Under the pieces are notes generated by a model. The model was not told where the DNA came from, did no database searches, and saw only the letters and a program-made list of their open reading frames with translations. Below, in pieces: positions 39,113-50,877 of a DNA stretch of 64,000 nucleotides (the first letter of the stretch is position 1; the number at the start of each line of letters is the position of its first letter). The DNA is from Drosophila miranda (lineage: Eukaryota; Arthropoda; Insecta; Diptera; Drosophilidae). The translations under genes were made by a program, and so were the position numbers. The stretch lies in the NCBI RefSeq assembly GCF_003369915.1, contig NC_046675.1, positions 31,434,001 to 31,498,000 on the forward strand, given 5' to 3'.

Positions 39113-39646
39113 AAGAGATGTATTTACATATTTTTTGGCATTATAGATACATACACGATATGGGGAAAAGTTGCAAAACAATAATAATAATGGCAAGGTC
39201 TAGAAAAAAACTGGGGATTAAAGATTCATAAAAACTTGAAAGGCAGATTTTTTTCATACACGAGGAAATGGTGAAAAATCGAAACTTTCTAAATTTTAAG
39301 AATAATAAAATATTTATGTATAAAAAAAATTTAAAAAAATATAAAACAAACAATAAATACAAAGAGTTATACACCCTATGGAAAAAATTGTAAATGAAAG
39401 CATGTAATTTTTGTAAAATTATAAATAAAAGTTTGTCTTGTCGAGAGTTTTTGGAGATGTTAAAAACTAAGGCGGTGGCGGGTGTGGGAGGTGCGGTAAC
39501 AACAAGGAGTCGAGGAACATTTACAGAGTCGCCTAAATTACAGTCTAAATACATGGGACACAGGACAGAAACACATTTAGAATCCAGTTTTGAAAAGCAT
39601 AGGTGCGCGATTTGGTTGGCCTCTAAATAGCTTCAGGCTTCCACAT
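37478..39646. other. Convergent wrd-cdm intergenic region, unit 1
   Basis: About 2.2 kb between the wrd stop and the cdm stop. It has (CA)n at 37,655-37,682, a candidate wrd polyadenylation signal AATAAA near 37,827, (AT)n at about 38,478-38,506 and again at about 39,065-39,106, and otherwise AT-rich sequence. No coding exon seen. Confidence 0.6.
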
Positions 39647-40935
39647 TTACTGGAACTTTTCGGTGAGTCCGCGCAACTTGATGGCCATCTCCGACAGATG
39701 CTGTTGCAGCAGCCGCTTGTTCACCTTTTCCCTGTAAAGCAGAAGTCGTTTATAATCACTTTGCTGCATCAATGTTAAGGCCACACTCACTTGATAATCA
39801 AAGAAACATATCGCGACTTTTCTGCATCGTTTAACAGCGGTGTGGGGAAATGGGGGACGGACATCACGGTCTTTAGCCAGATGGCCAGCTCCGCAGGATA
39901 CTTTTTGTTAAAGGCCAATATGATATCGGCAAACTTGTCCACCTGCGAGCGTGGCGTCAAATATCCCACACACATCATGATGAAGTACACGGTCTGTTCG
40001 CCAGTTTTCAACACGACCTCGGTGATGTGTTCGTGGTTGCGCGACTGAATCGTAAAGTGTGTCATGAACTGTATGCCGCAGCGTATGGCACCGCTTTCGG
40101 GCAGCGTCATGCAACGCTGGCCGTAGTAGACGAGGCGATCGTAGGCCAGTGTCTTGTCTTCCAATGCCTGAGGTATTTTCTTCACAATCTGAGCCAGGCA
40201 GCCGAAGAAGGCCTCCATGGTGTCCGATATATTCGAGAAGTTCTGCTGTGGCGTGTTCTCAAATAGCTTGAAGCTGTGCTTGATAAACTCCCGCAGAAGT
40301 TCTTGCATATAGGGCTTACAGCCCTCTTCCCTGTAAAACATGACAATAGTCTGCGGAAGAGAAAATTAAATTAAATGATTTCCAATAGAGAGATAGAGAG
40401 ATTACGCACTGTCTTGGATATCTCTAGCGTTGGTGCACAGCAGCGTGTCTGGAAGCTGGCCACAATAAAGTAGCACAGATTCTGCAGCATGGGTCGGAAG
40501 CTGCTTCTTAGGTTCATAATGGCATGCTTCATGGCGCTACAGGCGGCCTATAAGTTAAGAACGAGTATGGTTTATAGCATGTGCATCCAGCATATGGGTT
40601 AAACCAATCTTTATACCTCTAAAACATCTAGCTCCTCCACCCACATCTTGGCAATGCGCCTAAAAATTGGCATTGTTCTTTGCATGACCAACAAAACGGG
40701 CTGGACAATCTGTATTTTTTTTTTTTTTTTTTTTTTACGCGCGGATCCCAGGCAAAACGCAGCCCTCCTCCCGCCCAACCGACCGAGGGGCGCTGCCGCA
40801 TGACGCGCGGTGCGTAGCCGAACCAAACGCGAACATGCAAGAAAGATAGCTATTAGACTAACATTCGAGGAAAATTAGTACTAAACTTACTAAGAAACTA
40901 AGCATGCAATCAAAGTACAAATACCACTACAGTTA

Positions 40936-43763
40936 CTAATTAATAGAAAGGTGTGTAAGGATTAATAATTTAATAAGAGGAAGAGAATTAGTGGTGGATA
41001 TAATATGGTAGAGGGAATTATAATCCGAGCATAAGACCCTAAACGGTTCATGCAAGAAATAATTCGATCTACAAAGTGGAAGGAACAACGGTATAAAATT
41101 TCTAGTCAGTCTAATAGGAATCGTGAAGTTTATGCGGCTCAACAGATCAGGGCTGTCTATGTCACCCCTGATCAAGTTGTGCATAAATATCACACCAAGC
41201 ATTTTTCTACGGTTAACTAAGGATGGGAGGTTTACTAATAGTAGTCTACTAGAGTAAGATGGGAGTCTTACACCCGCATCCCAGTTAAGGCCCCGCAGAG
41301 CAAAGAGTAAAAAGTTTTTCTGTACTGATTCTATACGGTCCTGGTGTACTTTGTACTGAGGGCACCATACACAGGAGCCGTATTCTAAGATCGGACGAAC
41401 AAGCGAGGTATAGAGAGTCTTTGTTATATAGGGGTCGTCAAATTCCTTTGACCACCTCTTTATAAACCCAAGCACGCCCATGGCCTTATTTACCATGGTA
41501 GAAATGTGTTCGGAAAACTTTAACTTGGGGTCTAACATAACACCCAGATCATCCACCAGGGTAATTCTCTCAAGAGAACCACCAAATAGGGTGTAGGGAG
41601 CCAACAAAGGGCTAGAACGATGAAATGTCATAACTTTGCATTTCGAGGCATTAAGGTGTAACAAGTTTGCACAACACCATGACTGAAAGATATTGAGATC
41701 GGATTGCAAGCGAGAATGAAATGAAATGTCCTTGTACTGGACACAGAGTTTAACATCATCCGCATACATAAGTACTCGAGAGTATGTTAATACTGAAGGT
41801 AAGTCATTAATAAAGAGTGTGAAGAGTAAGGGGCCTAGATGGCTGCCTTGTGGTACTCCCGAAGAAACCTTTACTGGGAAAGAGAGGGAGTTTTTGAAGA
41901 GGACTCTTTGAGACCTAGAACAAAGATAGCTAGAAATCCATCTCAGGAGGTTGGGCGGAAACCCTAAAAGGTCAAGTTTATGCGCTAAAAGGGAATGGTT
42001 TACAGAGTCGAATGCTTTACTAAAGTCGGTGTAAATAACATCCGTCTGTAAGTTACCTTGAAAGCCTTTAACAATGAAAGAGGTAAGCTCTAACAAGTTC
42101 GTGGTGGTTGATCGCCGCCTTATAAATCCATGCTGAGTTGGAGATATAAGTGACTTGCAGAGATGTTGCAAGTGCGGAGTTAAAACCTTCTCAAACATTT
42201 TAGGAATAGCGGATAACTTTGCTATACCTCTATAATTTTTTGCATCAGACTTGCTACCTTTTTTATGGAGAGGAATTATAAACGATTCCTTCCAGATCGG
42301 GGGGAAGCAAGAAGAATCAATGGATAGGGTGAATAGTTTAAGCAAAGGTCCACACAGAGCCTCGGCGCAGTACCTGAGTACACAACCTGGAACCCCGTCT
42401 GGACACGGTGAAAACACCGGCTTAACTAGTCGAAGATCATGAAGTAGGGAACATTCATTTAACAAGGGACTGAAAATGCCGTTCGACCTCGGTAAACCGT
42501 ATGGGTACGGATGACCAGAGTAGCTTTCCTCAGAATAGGTGGTTTGGAAGAATTGGGCAAAAAGATCGGCAATTGCCTGATCATTATTTGCCGACGTATT
42601 ACAAAATGATAGCGAGGATGGGTGTGCGGACGTTCTACGCTTACTGTTTACGAAGCTGTAAAACTGTTTAGGGTCCTGAGAAAAACGTATTCTGCATCGA
42701 GATAGGTAGTTCTTATAGCATTGAGCATTAAGAACTGAAAAGTTTGACCGAGCTAATACATAGCGAGAGTGAGAAGTAGGAGAACCCACTTCTTGAAATT
42801 TTTTATAAAGTCTTGATTTTAAGTTTTTTAGACTGGATAACTCTTTGGTAAACCAAGGGGGTTTTCCAGATCTAGTCGGACAAGAAAGCGGGACACAAGA
42901 ATCGAAAAATGTGCCAAGAGCATTGTAAAAAATGTTTGTGCCTTTTATGATATCAGTGCACAAGTACAAAGCGGACCAATCAAAATCCCTAATGAGGTTA
43001 TTAAGCTTCGCAAACTCGGCTTTACGAAAGCAGCGGACACGTTCGGGCAGCCTACTCGACCGATCCAATACAGTTGGTCCTATATCTAGCGACACCTCGA
43101 AAGTAGGGTGGTAGGCGTCTTCAGGTATAGTGAGCGGAAGGGCTCGGGTTAACAACACTATGGTCGGATCCAATACAAAGCACAGATCAAGCAATCGACC
43201 CAAGGAATTTTTCACATGGTTGACTTGAGACAGGGATAGGTCAAGCAAGCCGTCAACAAAGTCATGTCGTGACATGGGCACTAGGATACTAGACTCGTTT
43301 ACCGAAGACCAAACAGTTCCTGGCAAGTTGAAGTCACCAAGAACTATCATACGATCTTTATCAGATAGCGCGGAAGAAACAGCGGTTAAAGCGGACAAGT
43401 GCTGCTCATAAATTGAAATATCCGAAGAAGGTGGGATATACGAGCAAGTAATGAATATAGCGAAAGCGGGAAGAATCAGTTTTACACACAGGAATTCCAG
43501 TTCCTGTTGAACTTGGACTGTGAAGTGTTCCGACGTGAAGTAAGAGTCCACTGCAATTAGAACCCCCCCTGCCCGTCGAGACGAACGGTCCTTTCTAAAA
43601 GTTGTGTACCGACCTGCCAAAACCTCGGAACTAAGAATGTCCGGCTTTAACCAGGTTTCAGTAAACACAATAACGTGGGAAGCAAATGCAACACTATCCC
43701 GGAAAAGAATGCTGAGCTTACTACGCAAGCCTCTTACATTCTGATAGGTTACTAAAAGAGAAG
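40936..43763 (-). CDS. LINE ORF2: apurinic-type endonuclease and reverse transcriptase
   Basis: The frame is open from upstream of the ORF1 stop to TAA at 40,936. It contains an endonuclease domain (VIVFTETWLKPD, RAGGVLIAVDS, VLGDFNLPGTVW) and a reverse transcriptase (IPLHKKGSKSDAKNYRGIA, QHGFIRRRSTTTN, TDFSKAFDSVNHSLL, SGVPQGSHLGPLLF, catalytic YADD in VLMYADDVKLC). It ends in a C-terminal domain without RNase H. No ATG precedes the endonuclease motif in this frame, so translation probably enters from ORF1; see the frameshift site. The first conserved residues are TYQNVRGLRSKL. Confidence 0.88.
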
Positions 43764-44783
43764 TTAGTTTTTTGGAAAGGTGGAAGCAAGACGGGAAGTT
43801 GAGGAAGAGGAAGTTGAGGTTGAGGTTGAGGGTGGCACACTGGAAAGGTTTGGAAGGGATATGGGGGGCCTATTCTTCTTCTTAGCCTTAAACTCCTTCA
43901 CCACCAAATGCTCCGGCCAAAATTTGGCGGAGCAAATGGTGTCAAATTGAGTTGGGGAGATGCTTATCTTAAACGAGGCTATCTCCCTGGCATAAGAGAA
44001 GTTAAATTTCTCCACCTTTAAACCCACGGCTTTTATTTTGCTTTGAATAAAAGCAATTACATCATTAGATGTGAGGTCAGGGGCCAGCCGTGAAACAAAA
44101 ACTTGTCGTTTTGGTGGGACTCCCACCAGTGGTTTAGTCACCACAGGCCTAGTACCTGTGGTGGCAATATCCGGAGGTCCGGAACGTCTATTTACTGGTG
44201 GGATCGGTATAGACGGGACAACTAGCGAACTTGCGGACACCACGGACACGGACGCTGCAGACGTACTTGGCTGCACATTCTCCGAGGCGATGAATTCGGC
44301 TACCGAATCTGCGTCGCCAGCAGCTGTCGTTGCCCTTGGAGTGGCAAACGAGATCAACTGCTGCACACTTGGAGTGGTCGGAGTCAGTTTTTCGGCGGCG
44401 CACGGCTGAGTGACGGTTGGCAATTGCAGATCCCGCGGAGTGACCTTTTTGCGCCTCGGAGACTCATTCAGCAGTTTTAAACCGCTAAACTGAGCCTCCA
44501 TGGCTAGGAGCCGATCGTATTGGTTTTTAAAACCAACGGTCAGCTCCTTAAAGCCACTCCGCGTCTGCCTCATGAAAGCCACCATGTCTTTCTCCACCGC
44601 ACGGCATGCCTCGCAACTGTAATGCAAGCCATTACGTTTGGCTATAGCATCACTCACGAGGCCAGAAAATCCAGCGCATTTTGCGTGCACTACGCTGTCG
44701 CAGAGCCAGCAGGGGACATTCGGCTGATCGTGGGTGATCTGCTTCTTACAGCTTTTTTTGGCACAGACCACAGCGTATTCCAT
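43764..44783 (-). CDS. LINE ORF1 with PHD-like zinc finger
   Basis: 339 residues from ATG at 44,783. The N-terminus has a Cys/His-rich finger (CAKKSCKKQ, CWLCDSVVHAKC, CEACR; about residues 7-60) like the PHD-type fingers of CR1-group ORF1 proteins, which bind nucleic acid or proteins in the RNP. A Ser/Thr/Pro-rich middle follows. The C-terminal domain (VFVSRLAPDLTSNDVIAFIQ, HLVVKEFKAKKKNRPP) resembles an RRM-like fold of LINE ORF1 proteins. It ends in a Ser/Thr tail and a TAA directly after the slippery site AAAAAAC. Confidence 0.88.
   Translation of the reverse strand: MEYAVVCAKKSCKKQITHDQPNVPCWLCDSVVHAKCAGFSGLVSDAIAKRNGLHYSCEACRAVEKDMVAFMRQTRSGFKELTVGFKNQYDRLLAMEAQFSGLKLLNESPRRKKVTPRDLQLPTVTQPCAAEKLTPTTPSVQQLISFATPRATTAAGDADSVAEFIASENVQPSTSAASVSVVSASSLVVPSIPIPPVNRRSGPPDIATTGTRPVVTKPLVGVPPKRQVFVSRLAPDLTSNDVIAFIQSKIKAVGLKVEKFNFSYAREIASFKISISPTQFDTICSAKFWPEHLVVKEFKAKKKNRPPISLPNLSSVPPSTSTSTSSSSTSRLASTFPKN
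43767..43773 (-). promoter_or_regulatory. Candidate -1 ribosomal frameshift heptamer (A AAA AAC)
   Basis: On the - strand the ORF1 codons CCA AAA AAC are followed at once by TAA. The heptamer A AAA AAC is in the right phase. Slipping back one base leads into CTA ACT TCT CTT TTA GTA, exactly the ORF2 frame. Confidence 0.6.
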
Positions 44784-45929
44784 TTTATTTTATTATTTAT
44801 TTATATATATACTATTATTTGCAAAACAAATTGGTATCAGACCAATGTGCCAGACAACGCTCAAAGCGGAATTGGTAAAAAAAAGAGAGCAGAGTGGAGA
44901 GCGGTTATAGCGAGAGCTACTAAGCAGAGAGCGCTATTGCTCAGAAAGTTTAAAGAGCGAGAGAGAAAGAACAGTTATTGAAGTTGAGGTGATAGCGAGA
45001 GAGTGATAAAACAACAAAAGCTACCAGACGAGAGCGGACTGCAATGCAATGTAATGCGTACTCACTCACTGCAACAACACAAACACAAGCACAAACACAA
45101 GCCGACGCCGAAAAATAAAAAGTTAAATAATGTTTTAACACAAATCAAAAGGCATGCACTCGCGTAATAGAATAGGTTTCCAGATTGTTGTCTGGTTAGG
45201 AAGTATAATAAGAATTTAGTTAGGAAAACACCGGCTGTTTATTCAAAACAAAAGGAAAAAATGCGGAGCGCAAAACAAAAACACGTCTGATCACTACGAA
45301 AGATACGAAAGATTGTCCTCTTCACTCAAATCGGTATTCAATGAAGAAAACAGAGTGGAGATCATGTTGAGACGGAAAATTGTGCGAATCCGTGCCGTGG
45401 GAGTTTTCTGTAGGAATGCGAATATGAGAAAACTTTTTGTAATCATACATTTCAGGGGCAGTTGATTTTGGTTGCACTTACCCCATCAGATTGGCAAATG
45501 GCCTGCAATTCCTCAAAGCATGGACTGACTATTATGTCCAAGTGCTTGGGTATACCATCGGGCGGCAAGAGGCTCATCAATTTGCCAATGCTAAACATCA
45601 GCCGGACCGAGTCCGAGTTCTTCATGCGCCCGGCGTTGAGCGAGGCATGGCACGCATTGAGCAGCGGCTCGGCGAATGGCTTCAATTGCAGCTGACAGTC
45701 GCGACACAGCTCCTTCAGACCGAGCGTGGCCTGGGCCGACATGGACGAGTTGAGGCCGCGCACCAGCAGATCTATGGCCGCCGGTATATAGGTGGGATTC
45801 TCCATTAACCAATTGCAATAGGAACCAATTGTCTCCAGGGCCGTGCCCAGCAGCTTAACGTTCATCTTCTCGTATGGTATCTCGTTCAGGACACGCATCA
45901 AATTTGGAATTTGTGGGGCACTAATGAAA

Positions 45930-48900
45930 TGGTATTCGGTGCTATGTTGCTGACGGGTAACCTCAACGGACCCAAGCAGAAGCAGCAGCAGCAGTCACAA
46001 CAACAGCAGCAGCAGCAACAGCAGGAGGAATCATCCCAATCTGTTTCTGCTTCCTCCTCCAGCAAAGAGCAACCACAACAGAAGCAACAGGATCAGCCAC
46101 CAGCCGCTGGATATTATGCCTTGGGCATACGCTTACCCAAGTCGCCATCGTTCCACCAACAGTCGCTGGAATCGTCTGCGCAGGGTAGCAGTAAATTCAA
46201 ATTCAGCAGCGTGGAGGAACTGAAGGCCAAGTTCGAGGGTCGAAAGATGCCCCTGTCGCCGCCAGAGGCAGCCGCAGTAGTAGTAACCACCACAACATCC
46301 TCGTCGCCATCGTCCTCGTCCACCAGCTCCAATTCGTCGGCATCGGCATTGTCCTCGCTCTCGCAGGCGGCCTCTTCCTCGTTGGCCTCGGCCGCTGCCA
46401 ATTCCTCGGCCTCGTGCTCATCCTTAGCGGCCACCTATGGTGGTGGAGCCAATTCAGCAGCCGCCGCTCTGATAGCCTCGTCGCCGTTTGGCTCACAGTC
46501 CTCCACATCATCGTTGTCGCTGTCCTCAAATGCAGGGATGTCGAAGAACACGGCACCAGCACCAGCAACAACAGCAGCGGCAGCGGCAGCGGCAGGAAGC
46601 ACAGCCAGTGGTGGAAATTCGCTTGTATCCACATTGGCGCAACACTTCTCGGCGGCCACATCGGCTGCAGCAGCAGCTGCGGCCACAGCAGCCGCCTCAG
46701 CAGCATCGTCCGCGTCCTCATCATCTGCTTCATCATCTGCCACCAATAATGCAGGCGGCTCAATTGCGGCCAGCAAGGTTTGCAGCGCTCCGTTATTACA
46801 CACACACACACACATCCACACATATTCTGCACACCCACACAGATACATACAGAATCTGATTCACAAAACAAAAAATGTTAAAACAAAATCAATCTACTCT
46901 CATTTCATCGCTACCTCATCTACCTCCAAGTCACCCGTGAGTGCGGCCGCAGCCATTAAGAACATATTGAATGCCACCAAGAGTGTGGGAAATAGTGCTG
47001 CAGCAGCAGCAGCGGCAGCAGCATCCTCGACCCTGCCATCGGCTGCCGCCGAAGGCCAGGAGGTGCCCGTGCCGCCAGCCGAGGAGCTCCGTCCAACGGT
47101 GGCACAGAATCTGGTGGGAGGCATAAGCATCTCCCTGGGCATTGGCCAGCGCAATGGCAGTGGAACAGCACCAGCAACAGTGACAGCAACAGTGACAGCA
47201 ACAGCGACAGCAACAACCACATCCACATCTGCAGTTGTTATTCTGCCAACGACTACGCTGGGCATACATCAGAATGGTGATGTCACAGGCGGTGGCGGAA
47301 TGGCTGGAATTATTGGTCATTCGTCGCAACATCATCATCATCAGGGCCTCACATCCCCACAAACGTTGCAACAGCTGACGGGCAGTCCAGGACGTGCACG
47401 CGATCGGAATCTGTTTCATTCGCCGCCCACTGCTTCGGTTGCCTTGGCACTGCCTGCACTGCGAGGTTGCTATCTCTCCAGCTCCAGCTAATTCCAAGCC
47501 AATGGCCATGCGGCACGCAGATAAAGTGATAGAAGCACCTACCACATCTACCTGGTCGACATGGCCATTCGGTTTGGTGGCCCATAGAATTTGATCCTTT
47601 ATCTGATCTTCATTGAATTTTTGATACATTTTGAGTTTCGCCTTGCCTTACTTTTTTTTGGATCGATTTGCTGTTGATTTCTTTGACGTTTTTCGTAGGA
47701 TTATAATATTTTTCATTATTATTCAATGTGTAGATAGAGCAGCATATATAACAAAAACGTAAAATATTTTAATAAATTTAATTATGGATTTCGCAGAGAC
47801 GGCCGTCAGTGAACGGGAAGAGCTTTTCATCCAAAAGATACGACAATGTTGCACGCTTTTCGATTTCTCCGAGCCGCTGAGCGACCTCAAATTCAAGGAG
47901 GTGAAGCGTGCGGCTCTGCACGAGATGGTCGATTTTCTCACAAACCAAAATGGCATCATTACCGAAATTATCTATCCGGAGGCGATCAATATGGTTAGTA
48001 TTTAGGATACCATACCAAACTCTATCCTCTCCATAATAAATATATTTTTGTGTAGTTTTCTGTGAATCTATTCCGGACACTGCCGCCATCATCAAATCCG
48101 AATGGTGCCGAATTTGATCCCGAAAAGGATGAGCCAACGCTCGAGTCGTCTTGGCCACACCTTCAATTGGTATACGAGCTGTTTTTGCGTTTCTTGGAGT
48201 CACCGGATTTCCAACCAAATATTGCTAAGCGTTATATTGATCATCAATTTGTATTACAATTATTGGATTTATTCGATTCGGAGGATCCACGTGAACGTGA
48301 TTTCCTATCGACTGTTTTACATCGCATCTATCGAAAATTCTTGGGTTTGAGAGCATTTATTAGAAAGCAGATCAACAATGTCTTTTACAGGTGATTCGCC
48401 CCCCGTATATCCTATCCTATCCCAATCCTCTCTAAACCATTCTGTTTTTTGTTTTATTTAGATTTATTTATGAGACGGAACATCATAATGGCATAGCCGA
48501 ATTATTGGAGATATCGGGCAGCATTATCATTGGTTTTGCTCTACCGCTCAAAGAGAAGCATAAACAATTTTTACTTAAGGTATTGCTGCCATTGCACAAA
48601 GCCAAGAGCCTCTCGGTCTATCATCCACAGTTGACCTACTGTGTGGTGCAGTTCCTCGAGAAGGATCCCAGTTTGTTCGAGGCGGTCATCAAGTGAGTGT
48701 TGAGCCCAACTTCCGCACAACATGCCGTGAGCATGAGATGTAAAACACATTAAAATTGATTTATTGTCCCCATCCCATGCAGAAGTTTGCTTAAGTTCTG
48801 GCCGAAGACGCACAGTCCCAAGGAGGTGATGTTCTTGAATGAGGTGGAAGAGCTGCTGGATGTGATCGAGCCGGCCGAGTTCCAGAAGGTGATGGTGCCG

Positions 48901-49560
48901 CTGTTTCGTCAGATAGCCAAGTGTGTCTCCTCGCCGCACTTTCAGGTGGCCGAACGGGCGTTGTGTTATTGGAACAACGAGTACATTATGTCCCTAATAG
49001 CGGACAATTCGGCGGTTATACTGCCAATAATGTTCACAGCGTTGAATCGCAACTCCAAGACGCACTGGAACAAGACCATACACGGTCTCATTTACAATGC
49101 GCTCAAGCTGTTCATGGAGATGGATCAGCGGTTGTTCGACGAGTGCAGCAAGAACTACAAGCAAGATAAGCAGATGTACGGACAGCACACTACTACACCT
49201 CCTAATATTGTATATCTAATCATATGATTGTTGTTGTCTTTCGACAGGGAGCGGGAGAAGCTGTCGCACCGGGAGGAGCTTTGGCAGCAGGTGGAGAGCC
49301 TGGCCAGGACCAAACCAGGGTGGTCCAGGTCGAGCTATTTCAATAACAGCCGCCTGCAGCAGCAGCAGCAGCAGCAGCAGCTAACCGATAGTCAAAATCT
49401 GTACGATCAATACAATGAGAATGATCTAACGTACGATCAGCTACCGCAGCAGTCGCGCCAGCCACCGCCGCCGCTACCACCACAGAAACAGTCGTCGCTG
49501 CAGGAGCCCCGAGAGGTGAGACAGGCACTTGCCACACTAACCACACTAAACAACTACTAA
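45930..49560 (+). pseudogene. wrd: wrd partial copy, unit 2 (exons 4-8 only)
   Basis: It contains the Gln/Ser/Ala-rich frame (45,930-47,491) and counterparts of wrd exons 4-8: 47,797-47,993, 48,056-48,390, 48,462-48,692, 48,783-49,175 and 49,248-49,515. Splice sites and frames are intact, but exons 1-3 and the terminal exon are absent. Residues fixed in B56 proteins are changed: [12 protein letters not shown] has become [20 protein letters not shown] has become [13 protein letters not shown] has become EKDEP, and RALYYW has become RALCYW. A product would need a new start and would end at the read-through stop after exon 8. Pseudogene is the simplest reading; an expressed fragment is not excluded. 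Confidence 0.85.
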
Positions 49561-50841
49561 TCCCGCCAATGTGTGATCTGATCCATGGCGTCTGCTGTGA
49601 GCTGTGCCCAGCGAACACCTACTCTAATTTAACTCTAATTCTAATCGAACGAATGTCTGTTAAAATTAATCACACTCATGTCATTTAAACAACAAACAAA
49701 CAAAAAAAAAACAAAATACATATTTGTATATCTTTAACTTTTGTCTATTTATTTATTATCTCTTATTGGTTCTCTCACTGTCTTTAAACTCGAATTCATA
49801 AGCACAACAAATACTCTTCTCACTCTCCTCTCTCGCTCTGTCTATACGGCTTTAATTCTGAGCAAACATATGTACGCACAGTGGTTCAGAAACTCATCGA
49901 AATTGGGCGGGAAAAATATACATAAATATTTAGCGAAGTGTAGTTCCATATTCAAACCAACATTTGTATAAATATCAAGCATTCAAATACTTCTGAACTG
50001 AAATGGAAACCATTTTAATATTCAACTACCATACCGGATTGAACCACTGTGCCTACGCTCTAACACACTAGAAACACAACCATACACACGCTTGGGGCTT
50101 AGTGCGAGGGCGCGGGGACAAGATTAAATACATAATTTCTTTATATAAATACAATATAAAATACTTATCTATAATGAAAAATGCATAGTACCAATAAAGA
50201 TCAGACAAATCCCAGAATATTTGATTGCGAATGATACAAATATGATTTCGAGCATGCCCGAAGGGAAGAAATGATTACTAGTTCTATACTGTTTTATTTT
50301 GCATGAATTTGCTGTTGTTGTTGTTGCTGTTTGCCTAGTGTTTAACAAACGGAACATATACAATAATATTAGAATCCAATTTGTGCTCTTACCATTTCAG
50401 TGAAAACGTGAAACAAAAAAACGAAAACTAAGCAAAAAACATATATATAAATGTACAGTTGAATTGAATTGTCGTAAATTAAGGCGGAGCTGTGTTTACC
50501 ACCATGATTGAGCATCTACTGCATATTTCGACCTACATATAGCTACATATGTAGCCATAATACCATACCACACAAACCATATACAAATATATACATACAT
50601 ACATACATATATCTTTAACTACAATGCATACATGGCGCATATAGCTCTGCTCTCTCCACAGCTAAAGTTTATAATATACGCGATTTATATGAGTAGCCTA
50701 GCAATTAGCAGCTTACCTATCCATACATACATGTACGATAAACACACACACCTAAAACAATGAAAGCCTAAAAAGAATGATGCGTTACATACATACATCA
50801 TATATGTATATTTATGTAAATGAGTGTATTTTTGTATGTAT

Positions 50842-50877
<36 letters not shown>

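Larger units (their letters stand above)
40715..45313 (-). mobile_element. CR1-like non-LTR retrotransposon, apparently full length and open
   Basis: About 4.6 kb on the - strand. It comprises a 5' UTR of about 0.5 kb (45,313-44,784), ORF1 (44,783-43,764), ORF2 with endonuclease and reverse transcriptase (to 40,936), a 3' UTR of about 0.2 kb and a poly-A tail (poly-T at 40,715-40,736). Both ORFs are free of stops. It lies in a cdm exon; unit 2 shows the empty site at 53,085-53,095. No target-site duplication is visible, and about four bases of the target (CCAT in unit 2) are missing. The PHD-like zinc finger in ORF1 favours the CR1 clade over Jockey proper. Confidence 0.9.
39647..45911 (-). 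pseudogene. cdm: Importin-13 (cadmus) 3' part, unit 1: cut at the duplication edge and split by a LINE
   Basis: Exons on the - strand: 45,911-45,482, 45,407-45,315 (then a LINE) continuing 40,714-40,617, 40,547-40,410, 40,350-39,791 and 39,731-39,647. The protein matches the C-terminal half of importin-13: VLNEIPYEKMNVKLLG, GLKELCRDCQLQLKPFAEPL, VQPVLLVMQRTMPIFRRIAK, ADIILAFNKKYPAELAIWLK and the end NKRLLQQHLSEMAIKLRG. Importin-13 is a karyopherin that imports cargo such as Mago/Y14 and exports eIF1A; in flies it also affects synaptic transmission. This copy lacks the N-terminal half, because the 5' side runs into antisense wrd sequence at 45,914, and a LINE interrupts one exon. It therefore cannot make the full protein. 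Confidence 0.88.
32820..45913 (+). repeat. Tandem unit 1 (wrd 3' part plus cdm 3' part, with a LINE)
   Basis: First of three direct copies of a segment that begins in wrd intron 3 at 'gtggggcactaatgaaatgg' and ends inside a cdm exon at 'aaatttggaattt'. Its left edge joins unique wrd intron DNA ('...ccattaaaccaa'). It is 13.1 kb long because of a LINE of about 4.6 kb; without it the unit is about 8.5 kb. It retains the ~0.7 kb with the terminal wrd exon that the other units lack. Confidence 0.95.
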
